DNA from: JBCCBV01 sp039033855
GTDB lineage: Bacteria > Planctomycetota > Phycisphaerae > Phycisphaerales > Phycisphaeraceae
DNA: 18,465 bases
NCBI GenBank assembly: GCA_039033855.1
Contig: JBCCBV010000034.1
Span: forward strand, 1 to 18,465
Direction of reading: 5' to 3'
The first letter of the stretch is position 1. Each line of letters opens with the position of its first letter. This document shows positions 1 through 6,273 of this stretch, piece by piece. The notes below the pieces were generated by a model. It was not told the origin of the DNA and did no database searches. It saw only the letters and a program-made list of their open reading frames with translations. The position numbers and the translations under genes are program-made.

Positions 1-1356
1 GCGGAGGGGCACCTGGATGGCGGCTTTGACCATGGCGACGCCCGCGGCCTCGGCGTCGTTGGCGGTCTCGACCTTGTCGAGCGCCTTGAGCGAGCGGATG
101 AAGCTGACGCCGCCGCCGGGCACGATGCCCTCGGCCAGGGCGGCGCGGGTGGCGTGCAGGGCGTCTTCGACGCGGGCCTTTTTCTCTTTGAGTTCGGCTT
201 CGGACGCGGCGCCGACGTTGATTTGGGCCACGCCGCCGGCGAGCTTGGCCAGGCGTTCCTGGAGCTTCTCGCGGTCGTAGTCGCTGGTGGTGGTTTCGAT
301 TTCCGCGCGGATCTGTTCGATGCGGCTCTGGATGTCTTTGGACTCGCCGGCGCCTTCGACGATGGTGGTGTTGTCCTGGGTGATGGTGACCTTCTTGGCC
401 ATGCCGAGCTGGGCGAGTTCGACCTTGTCGAGCTCGACGCCCAGGTCTTTCATGACGGCCTCGCCGCCGGTGAGCACGGCGATGTCCTGGAGCATGGCCT
501 TGCGGCGGTCGCCGTAGCCCGGGGCCTTGACGGCGCAGACGTTCAGCACGCCGCGGAGCTTGTTCATGACCAGGGTGGCCAGCGCTTCGCCCTCGACGTC
601 TTCGGCGATGATGAGCAGGGGCTTCTTGGCCTGCTGGATCTTCTCGAGGAGTGGAACGAGCTTCTGGATGCTCGAGACCTTGTCTTCAAACAGCAGGACC
701 AGACACTTTTCGAGGACGACCTGCATCTTGTCCTGGTCGGTGATGAAGTTGGGCGAAAGGTAGCCGCGGTCGAACTGCATGCCTTCGACGACGTCGACGT
801 AGGTTTCGAGGCTCTTGCCCTCTTCGACGGTGATGACGCCGTCCTTGCCGACCTTCTCGAAGGCGTCGGCCATGATCTTGCCGATCGACAGGTCGTTGTT
901 GGCGGAGATGGCGGCGACGTTGGCGATGTCCTTCTTGCCGTCGATGGGCGTCGAGAGCTTTTCGATGCTGGCGACGGCGGCGCTGACGGCCTTTTTCATG
1001 CCGCGAACGACGGCGTTGGCGTCGTTGCCGGCGATGACGCGTCGCAGGCCTTCTCGGACCAGGGCCTCGGCCAGGACGGTGGAGGTGGTGGTGCCGTCGC
1101 CGGCCTTGTCGGAGGTTTTGCTGGCGGCTTCTTTGAGGAGCTGGGCGCCGAGGTTTTCGGTTTTATCGCGGAGCTCGATCTCTTCGGCCACGGACACGCC
1201 GTCTTTGGTGACGGTGGGGCCGCCCCAGGACTTGTCGAGCACGGCGCTGCGGCCGCGGGGGCCGAGGGTGCTCTTGACGGCGGCGGCGAGCTTCTCCACG
1301 CCGGCCAGCAGCTTCTTGCGTGCGTCGAGTTCGAAGGTCAGTTCTTTGACGGCCAT
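1..1356 (-). CDS. groEL: Chaperonin GroEL (Hsp60), C-terminus cut by window edge
   Basis: This is the large subunit of the cytoplasmic chaperonin, which forms 14-mer rings and folds proteins in an ATP-driven cycle with GroES. The visible 452 codons start MAVKELTFELDARKKLL and run off the left edge; about 90-100 residues of the usual ~545 are missing. Nucleotide-binding residues sit at the same numbers as in E. coli GroEL: Asp52 (TKDGVSV), Asp87 in AGDGTTTS and Asp398 in ARVEDALHATRA. The APGYGDRRKAML motif and the glycine cluster after IVPGGGV are also present. The start ATG (1354-1356) has GGAG ten bases upstream. No groES lies upstream: the next gene is divergent and unrelated, so this copy is not the distal gene of a classical groESL operon. 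No CIRCE inverted repeat was found before it. The identification is secure; whether it is the only groEL in the genome cannot be seen here. Confidence 0.97.
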   Translation of the reverse strand, partial: MAVKELTFELDARKKLLAGVEKLAAAVKSTLGPRGRSAVLDKSWGGPTVTKDGVSVAEEIELRDKTENLGAQLLKEAASKTSDKAGDGTTTSTVLAEALVREGLRRVIAGNDANAVVRGMKKAVSAAVASIEKLSTPIDGKKDIANVAAISANNDLSIGKIMADAFEKVGKDGVITVEEGKSLETYVDVVEGMQFDRGYLSPNFITDQDKMQVVLEKCLVLLFEDKVSSIQKLVPLLEKIQQAKKPLLIIAEDVEGEALATLVMNKLRGVLNVCAVKAPGYGDRRKAMLQDIAVLTGGEAVMKDLGVELDKVELAQLGMAKKVTITQDNTTIVEGAGESKDIQSRIEQIRAEIETTTSDYDREKLQERLAKLAGGVAQINVGAASEAELKEKKARVEDALHATRAALAEGIVPGGGVSFIRSLKALDKVETANDAEAAGVAMVKAAIQVPLR

Positions 1357-1385
1357 GGTCGGTCGGCTCCGCGTTTTGGGGGACG

Positions 1386-1532
1386 GTGGGTTTCGATGGG
1401 TCGGGTGCGTGTCGCGACAGGCGGGGTCGGGCGGGCGCCCGGGGCCGTGTCGCGGCTGATCCTTGCAACAAACGCGGCGCCAGAGCGTGGCGGGGTCGGG
1501 CGGGCGTCTTGCGGCCTGCTAGTGGGTTTCGA
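1386..1532. repeat. Nested direct repeats and palindrome upstream of groEL
   Basis: An 18-bp sequence (GGCGGGGTCGGGCGGGCG) occurs identically at 1420-1437 and 1489-1506. It is flanked by two copies of GTGGGTTTCGA at 1386-1396 and 1522-1532. A perfect 10-bp palindrome, TGTCGCGACA, lies at 1410-1419, 54 nt before the groEL start codon, and its left half TGTCGCG recurs near 1448-1454. These could be regulator sites for the groEL promoter, but the longer repeat is low-complexity G/C and may be chance or local duplication. The rest of the 343-bp gap holds no recognisable gene, CIRCE element or strong promoter. Confidence 0.4.
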
Positions 1533-1699
1533 GGCGGTTTGAGCGTTGGTGGGCGGGCGCGGTTGGCATGGCGACTGTCACATCGGCGCCCGGGGGGTGG
1601 GCGGGCTGCCAGGGGTGTCGGTTTGGTGGCGCGGGGCCTACGCAGGGCGTGTGCGCGGCGGGCGAGGACGGCCGGGCGTTTGGCGGTCAGAATGGTTAG

Positions 1700-4243
1700 A
1701 TGGCCGGCAGGCAGAGCATCCGACGAGCGAAGGGGGCAGGCGTGGCGTCCAAGGCGTCCGGGGTGTCCGGGGCGGGGCGGAGTGCGCGGGCGGCGGGCGG
1801 GGGCGCCGGCCGTGGTGTGTTGCGTCGGGGGGGGGCGGATCCGGGGGCGGATCCGGGGGCGAAGCCGGGGGGCAATCCGGGTGTGTCTTGGGCGGCGCTG
1901 GCGGTGGGGGCGACGGCGTTGGCGCCGTGGGTGGTTCCACATAGCCCGTCGCTTCGGTTCGCGTTTGACCCGCGGGTGGCGCTGCCGGGCGGGCAGGCGA
2001 TGATCGATTGGGGGCCGTCGGCGGTGGGCTGGTTGCACGCGATTGGGGTGCTCGCGGCGGCGGCGGGGGTGTGGGTGGCGCACCGGGCCGGCGCCCGGCT
2101 TGGTTGGCGGGTGCTCGCGCTCGTGTTGGCGGGGATGGTGTCGGCGGGGGTCTGGTTCACGCTGGGCGGCTTCGAGGATCGCCAGGTGTTGGCGGGGTGG
2201 GTCCACGCGGCGTCGGCGGGGCTGGCGGTGCTTTGTCTGGGCCAGCTGGCGGCGGCGCGGGCGTGGTTGATCGCGCTGCTGCTGGGGCTGGCGGCGCCGA
2301 CGGGGCTGGATGCGGTGTATTTCGTGGCGGTGGACGGGCCGGCGGCGGTGCGGTTCGCTCAAGACAACGCCGAGCAGTTGAGCGCCGCGCGGGGGCAGGA
2401 AGCGGACTCGTCCAGTCAACGGCTGTTGTCGCGGAGAACGGCCACGCAGGAAGCGACGGGCACGGTGGGCTTCTCCAACGTGCTGGGGGCGATGTCGGCG
2501 GGGCTGCTGCTGGTGTCGGCGGGTTGCACGCTGGCGGCGCGGCGTCGTTGGGGGCTTATGACGGCGGCAGGTCTGGCGGGGTTGGCGTCGGGCGTGGCGC
2601 TCGTCTGCACGAGCAGCCGTGGCGCGATGGCGGCGGCGGTGGGCGGTCTGGTGGTGATGGCGGGGCTGGCGTGGCTTTCGTCGGGTCGGCAGAACGGTCG
2701 GAGGTGGGGCAAGCGGTCTGTCCGGTGGCTGGCATGGGGGCTGCCGGTCGGGCTGATCGTGGCGATGCAGTTGGCGGTCGTCGTCAGCGGGTGGCTGGGC
2801 GCGGGCGGGCCGGGCGCGCTGCGCAGCTTGCTGTTCCGGGCGTGGTACTTGGAGACAGCAGTCACGGCGTGGTGGAACGAGCCTTCACGCTTGTGGACTG
2901 GTTGGGGCGTTCGGGGGCTCGGCGAGGCGGTGGCCCGCTACAAGCCGGCGCTGTTGCCCGAGGAGGTGGCGAGCCTGCACCACGCGGCGGCGGACTGGGT
3001 GATGGTGCTGGGGGCGGCGGGTCTGGGGTGGGCGGTGCTGTTGATTGCTGGGGCGATGCGGGCCGGGCGGAACGGTTTGGCGGCACGCGGCTCGGCCGGG
3101 TCGGGTCATGACGTGGGTGGTGCTGGCGGGCGAGGCGCGGGCCTGCCGACGGCGTGGGGCGTGGGGCTCGTGACGCTGGGGTGGTTCGGGGCCGAGTACG
3201 CGGTCGCGCACCCGTCGTACGACCTGGGTCGGGTGTTGGTGTGGCTGGCGGGCGCGGGGGGTTTCGTGCTGATCACGCTGGCGTGGGCGCCGGGACGCGC
3301 CGGGGCGGGCGAGGCGGCGGAGGGTGCGTTGTCTCAGGGTGATCGTGGCGGGCGTGATGCTTCCGCGGCGGAGTCTTCCCGGGGCGATTCTTCCGGGGGC
3401 CGGGGCGGGGTGGATTGGGTGTCGGTCGGTCTGGCGGGGGCAGCGTCGGCGGTGGTGGCGCACGGTCTGACGGAGATGACGTGGTTCCGCCCGACGTCGG
3501 TGCCGGGCGTGGCGGTGCTGGTGGCCTTGGCTGCGGCGGGGCGTAAGCCGACGGCCGGAGAGGTTGCGGGCGCGGGCGGGGTGCGGGCCGCGGGTCGCCT
3601 GGGCGCGGTGACGAGCTTGTTGTTGGCGGTGCTCGCGCTATGGGTGGCGGTGTGGTTCGCATTCCCGGCGGGTCAAGCGGACCGTGACCTGGCCGACGCC
3701 GAGCGGCTGCTGCGGGTCGATCCGGTATCGCCCGGTGCGATCGATCGGCTCGACCGGGTGGTCGAGCGGTTCGGGCGTCACCGCGTGGCGGAGCGGTGGT
3801 CGGGTCGGCTTCGGCTGGAGCGGGTGGCTTGGGCGGCCGGGGCCGGTCGCGCGGGGTTGGCGGCGCAGTGGGCGCGCGGGGCGGTCGATTGGACCGAGGC
3901 CCGGGCCGAGGCGCACCCCTCGACGGGCGCGTATCTGGCGGCGGGCGATGCGCGGAGGACCGCGGCGGGGGTGGACGTGGCGGGGCGATCGGCGGACCTG
4001 ACGGCGGCGGCGGCGTGGTACGGGCTGGCGGTGGAGGCCTCGCCGGGCTCGGTGACGGCGGCGCAGCGGTGGGCCGGGGCGCTGGAGGCGGCGGGGCGGC
4101 CGGATGAGGCGGCCGGGGCGCTGCAGGCCGTGCTCGAGCGGGACGGGCTGCGACGGCTGGACCCCGAGCGACAGCTTCGTGCTGAGCAGCGTGCGGAGAT
4201 CGAATCCCGGATCGCGCGGCTGGAAGAGGGCTTGGGCCGCTAG
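1700..4243 (+). CDS. O-antigen-ligase-like polytopic membrane protein (Wzy_C type)
   Basis: This is a large (847 aa) inner-membrane protein resembling the O-antigen ligase/polymerase group, which joins or polymerises surface glycans on the periplasmic side. Hydrophobic helices are visible at about 62-80, 108-127, 136-154, 165-183, 187-209, 260-280, 285-303, 308-326, 343-363, 430-450, 485-500, 512-530, 573-590, 600-612 and 636-656. Family-like signatures are ATGTVGFSNVLG (252-263), TSSRGAM (304-310), the WYLETAVTAWWNEP loop (382-395) and LHHAAADWVMVLGAAGLGW (426-444), which aligns with the usual HN-x-L segment. After the last helix, residues 657-847 form a soluble Ala/Arg-rich tail with a TPR-like helix pair near 784-815. 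Residues 45-60 are encoded by four 12-bp repeats. The ATG at 1700 has no good Shine-Dalgarno, and the N-terminal 60 residues are low complexity, so the start is uncertain. Its substrate is unknown. Confidence 0.72.
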   Translation: MAGRQSIRRAKGAGVASKASGVSGAGRSARAAGGGAGRGVLRRGGADPGADPGAKPGGNPGVSWAALAVGATALAPWVVPHSPSLRFAFDPRVALPGGQAMIDWGPSAVGWLHAIGVLAAAAGVWVAHRAGARLGWRVLALVLAGMVSAGVWFTLGGFEDRQVLAGWVHAASAGLAVLCLGQLAAARAWLIALLLGLAAPTGLDAVYFVAVDGPAAVRFAQDNAEQLSAARGQEADSSSQRLLSRRTATQEATGTVGFSNVLGAMSAGLLLVSAGCTLAARRRWGLMTAAGLAGLASGVALVCTSSRGAMAAAVGGLVVMAGLAWLSSGRQNGRRWGKRSVRWLAWGLPVGLIVAMQLAVVVSGWLGAGGPGALRSLLFRAWYLETAVTAWWNEPSRLWTGWGVRGLGEAVARYKPALLPEEVASLHHAAADWVMVLGAAGLGWAVLLIAGAMRAGRNGLAARGSAGSGHDVGGAGGRGAGLPTAWGVGLVTLGWFGAEYAVAHPSYDLGRVLVWLAGAGGFVLITLAWAPGRAGAGEAAEGALSQGDRGGRDASAAESSRGDSSGGRGGVDWVSVGLAGAASAVVAHGLTEMTWFRPTSVPGVAVLVALAAAGRKPTAGEVAGAGGVRAAGRLGAVTSLLLAVLALWVAVWFAFPAGQADRDLADAERLLRVDPVSPGAIDRLDRVVERFGRHRVAERWSGRLRLERVAWAAGAGRAGLAAQWARGAVDWTEARAEAHPSTGAYLAAGDARRTAAGVDVAGRSADLTAAAAWYGLAVEASPGSVTAAQRWAGALEAAGRPDEAAGALQAVLERDGLRRLDPERQLRAEQRAEIESRIARLEEGLGR
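1832..1879 (+). repeat. Four 12-bp tandem repeats inside the membrane-protein gene
   Basis: Four in-frame 12-bp units encode GADP, GADP, GAKP and GGNP. The first two are identical (GGGGCGGATCCG); the third and fourth diverge by 2-4 bases. They lie in the cytoplasmic, low-complexity N-terminal extension just before the first membrane helix. Slippage here would change the length without breaking the frame. Confidence 0.75.
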
Positions 4244-4246
4244 CGG

Positions 4247-5221
4247 TTAGTCGGCGGTTCCGCTCGGCGGCAAGATGGTGGTTTGGACCGCAACCCAGCC
4301 CGGGCCTGCGAGGGACGCGAGATCACGCAGCCGGGTCGATGCGGGTGCGTCGTCATCGGGCCTCGGCAGAAACAGCGACGACCCCGAGCCGGTCATGTGG
4401 GCGTCGTGGCCGGCGTGGCGCAAGGCGGTCAGGGCGCGGTCGACTGCGGGTTGGACTTTTCGCGCGGCGGGTTCGAGGTCGTTGGCCCGGGTCAACCGTC
4501 CTGTGGCAAGGGTCTGCTCGATGATGGTCTGGATGCGGCTTTCGGCGCTCTCGCCTGGGGTTCTTGTTGCCGGGGTCTGGGCGTCGAACGCTTGGTAGAC
4601 CGGGCCGGTGGGCGTGGCGTGGGCGCACAGCAGCAGGATCAGGCGTGACCAGGGCGGAAGGGGTGCGGGGGCGAGCTGTTCGCCGTAGCCGGAGGCCAGG
4701 CGGGCCCCGCCGGTGCGGGCGAGGCTGGCGCACAGGGGCACGTCGGCGCCGAGTGGCTCGGCGATGTGGTCGAGCTCGGCGTCGCTCAGGCCGAGCCGGT
4801 GGGTCTGGTTGAGCAAGGCGACGGTGGCGGCGGCGTCGGACGAGCCTCCGCCCAGTCCGCCGCCGGGCGGGATGCGTTTGTGGATGTGGAGTCGGCCGGG
4901 CAGCGGTCGGCCGAGGTGGTCTTGCAGCGCGACCCGGGCGCGGTGGGCGAGGTCGTGCTCGGCCGGCCAGTCGAGGTCGAACGCCAACGGCGCGTCCGAG
5001 GCCAGCGATCGAGACAGCGACAAAGTGGGTTCGGGTGGCTCGTGCGCAGCGGGGTTGCTGGACGCCCCCGCGCTCACGTCGTCGACCAAGTCGACCGCGA
5101 CGGCCCAGGTGGCGATGGGGTGCAGGCCCGAGGGGTCGGGCGGATCGACGGCCAAGGCCAGGTTGATCTTGGCGGGCGCGGGCCGGGCTGGGCGTGCGTC
5201 CGGTTCGGACGTGGCGGTCAT
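4247..5221 (-). CDS. ispE: 4-diphosphocytidyl-2-C-methyl-D-erythritol kinase
   Basis: IspE phosphorylates CDP-methylerythritol with ATP in the MEP pathway to isopentenyl diphosphate (cytoplasmic). The 324-aa protein has the GHMP-kinase layout: PAKINLAL at 16-23 with catalytic-type Lys18, the glycine-rich ATP loop PPGGGLGGGSSDAA at 118-131, LGADVPLC with Asp160 at 158-164, and MTGSGSSLF at 276-284. The usual DGYHEL cytosine-binding segment is changed to SGLHPI (31-36): His34 is kept but the stacking Tyr is Leu. An insertion near 50-65 makes it slightly longer than the usual 280-310 residues. The start ATG is 63 nt downstream of the TetR gene on the same strand, so co-transcription is possible. 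Its stop lies 3 nt from the stop of the convergent membrane-protein gene. Confidence 0.93.
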   Translation of the reverse strand: MTATSEPDARPARPAPAKINLALAVDPPDPSGLHPIATWAVAVDLVDDVSAGASSNPAAHEPPEPTLSLSRSLASDAPLAFDLDWPAEHDLAHRARVALQDHLGRPLPGRLHIHKRIPPGGGLGGGSSDAAATVALLNQTHRLGLSDAELDHIAEPLGADVPLCASLARTGGARLASGYGEQLAPAPLPPWSRLILLLCAHATPTGPVYQAFDAQTPATRTPGESAESRIQTIIEQTLATGRLTRANDLEPAARKVQPAVDRALTALRHAGHDAHMTGSGSSLFLPRPDDDAPASTRLRDLASLAGPGWVAVQTTILPPSGTAD

Positions 5222-5252
5222 GGCCGGGTTATCGCCGGGCGCGGAGATGCAG

Positions 5253-5269
5253 GCAAACGGCGTGTTTGC
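5253..5269 (-). other. Hairpin between the TetR gene and ispE
   Basis: A perfect 6-bp stem GCAAAC/GTTTGC with a 5-nt loop lies in the 63-bp gap between the regulator stop and the ispE start. No U-tract follows on the minus strand, so it is not a canonical terminator. It could act as a processing or attenuation element in a TetR-ispE transcript, or mean nothing. Confidence 0.3.
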
Positions 5270-5284
5270 GGGTCTGGATCCGGA

Positions 5285-6022
5285 TCAGGACGCCGCGAGC
5301 GCCTGGGGGGCGTGGCGATAGGTCGCAGGCTCGGCGGGGGGTGCTTCGGCGGGCTCGGGCTTGGCCGGGGCGGCTTCGACGGCGGCTTGGGCCGCGGCGC
5401 GGGCCAGGGCGACGGCTTGGTCGGCGGATTGGCCGAGCATGACGGCGCCGTGCAGCCCGGCCCAGAAGCGCTTGGCGGCGGCCTCGCTGTCGAGGCTCTT
5501 GGCCCAGCCCTGGACGATGCGGGCGATGACCGGGGGCATGGCCTCGGGCCCGGCGGGCTTGCCGACGCCGGCGAGCCAGAACAGCAGGCGGTAGAGCTCG
5601 GGGTGGTCGTGCGCTGCGGCGACGTAGAGCCGGCCCACGGCGGCGGGGTCGCGGCCGATCTGGGCGAACTCGGCCACGGCCTCGAACCGCGACTCGGCCA
5701 CGGCGGACAGCAGCTGGCGCTTGTCTTCGAAGTGGCGGTAGATCGACCCCACCGCGCAGCCGATGCGTTTGGCGATGGCGCGGATGGTGGTTTTGTCGTA
5801 CCCGACCTCCGACAGCGAGTCGAGGGTGCGGTCGAGGATCAGCCTGCGGTCCAGCGGCTTGCGGGGCGGGGCCGGCGCGGGGGCTGGGCTCGCGGGCGCT
5901 GCGTTGGCGCTTGCCGGGTCTGCGGGGGGCGGGTCGGCTTGGGTGTGGCGGTGGGGCGCGGGTTCGGCGTCGGCGCGGTGAACCAGGCCTGAAAAACGTG
6001 CGTTGGGTTGTGCTTCGTGCAT
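5285..6022 (-). CDS. TetR/AcrR-family transcriptional regulator
   Basis: This is a one-component DNA-binding repressor of 245 aa from the chosen ATG. A low-complexity Pro/Ala/His leader (1-58) precedes a clear TetR helix-turn-helix at about 61-108: ILDRTLDSLSEVGYDKTTI, then RAIAKRIGCAVGSIYRHFED, then KRQLL. The C-terminal ligand/dimer domain (about 110-205) contains HPELYRLLFWL and FWAGLHGAVML, typical of the AcrR-like C-terminal helices, followed by a Pro/Ala tail. The frame extends upstream to a TTG at 6077-6079, but that codon lies inside the operator candidate, so the ATG at 6020-6022 is preferred. A promoter and a palindrome directly upstream suggest autoregulation. Its ligand and other targets are unknown; nearby candidates are ispE downstream and ilvD upstream. 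Confidence 0.88.
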   Translation of the reverse strand: MHEAQPNARFSGLVHRADAEPAPHRHTQADPPPADPASANAAPASPAPAPAPPRKPLDRRLILDRTLDSLSEVGYDKTTIRAIAKRIGCAVGSIYRHFEDKRQLLSAVAESRFEAVAEFAQIGRDPAAVGRLYVAAAHDHPELYRLLFWLAGVGKPAGPEAMPPVIARIVQGWAKSLDSEAAAKRFWAGLHGAVMLGQSADQAVALARAAAQAAVEAAPAKPEPAEAPPAEPATYRHAPQALAAS

Positions 6023-6065
6023 GCGGGTCCGTCGCCATGCTTGGGGAGGGTGGGGTAAGGACTTC

Positions 6066-6080
6066 CTTGTCGCAGACAAG
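6066..6080. promoter_or_regulatory. Candidate TetR-family operator (CTTGTC-GCA-GACAAG)
   Basis: A perfect inverted repeat with 6-bp arms and a 3-bp centre lies 44 bp upstream of the regulator start codon. It overlaps the last bases of the predicted -10 box and the likely transcription start. Position, size and symmetry fit an autorepression site bound by a TetR dimer. Confidence 0.55.
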
Positions 6081-6107
6081 TGTGCCGCCGAGCGCCGCCC
6101 GCGTCAA
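6079..6107 (-). promoter_or_regulatory. Predicted sigma-70-type promoter of the TetR gene
   Basis: On the minus strand, TTGACG (6102-6107; 5 of 6 matches to the -35 consensus) is followed after 17 bp by CACACT (6079-6084; 3 of 6 matches to the -10 consensus). The start point would fall in or just after the palindrome at 6066-6080, giving a leader of about 45-50 nt before the ATG at 6022. Confidence 0.45.
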
Positions 6108-6134
6108 TCGTCGTTTGCGTGGTGGGAAACTGGC

Positions 6135-6160
6135 GGAAAACCTTGGAAAATCTTGGTTTT
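6135..6160. repeat. AT-rich tandem and inverted repeat between ilvD and the TetR gene
   Basis: GGAAAACCTT (6135-6144) is followed directly by GGAAAATCTT (6145-6154). The same block contains a 6-bp inverted repeat, AAAACC (6137-6142) and GGTTTT (6155-6160). It is distinctly AT-richer than its surroundings and lies just upstream of the TetR promoter, where an upstream binding site or bent DNA would act. The rest of the 251-bp gap also holds a 7-bp hairpin TGCGCGC/GCGCGCA (6202-6226) but no gene. Confidence 0.4.
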
Positions 6161-6273
6161 CTGAGATTGAACGCCTTTGCGCGCATACCGGGGAAGGACT
6201 TATGCGCGCTGCGCCTTGTTGCGCGCAGGGCGCCGGCGGCGCGCAGGGCGGATACAAATAGGGGAAAGTTTTT

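Noticed and set aside
154..1542. A 462-codon plus-strand open frame opposite groEL
   Set aside because: It is antisense to a fully conserved GroEL sequence and shows no protein-like motifs.
1357..1699. CIRCE or HAIR heat-shock operator before groEL
   Set aside because: Neither the TTAGCACTC/GAGTGCTAA pair nor a CTTGAGT/ACTCAAG pair was found.
6023..6079. N-terminal extension of the TetR protein to a TTG start
   Set aside because: The TTG lies within the operator candidate and at the predicted promoter -10 region; the ATG at 6022 fits better.
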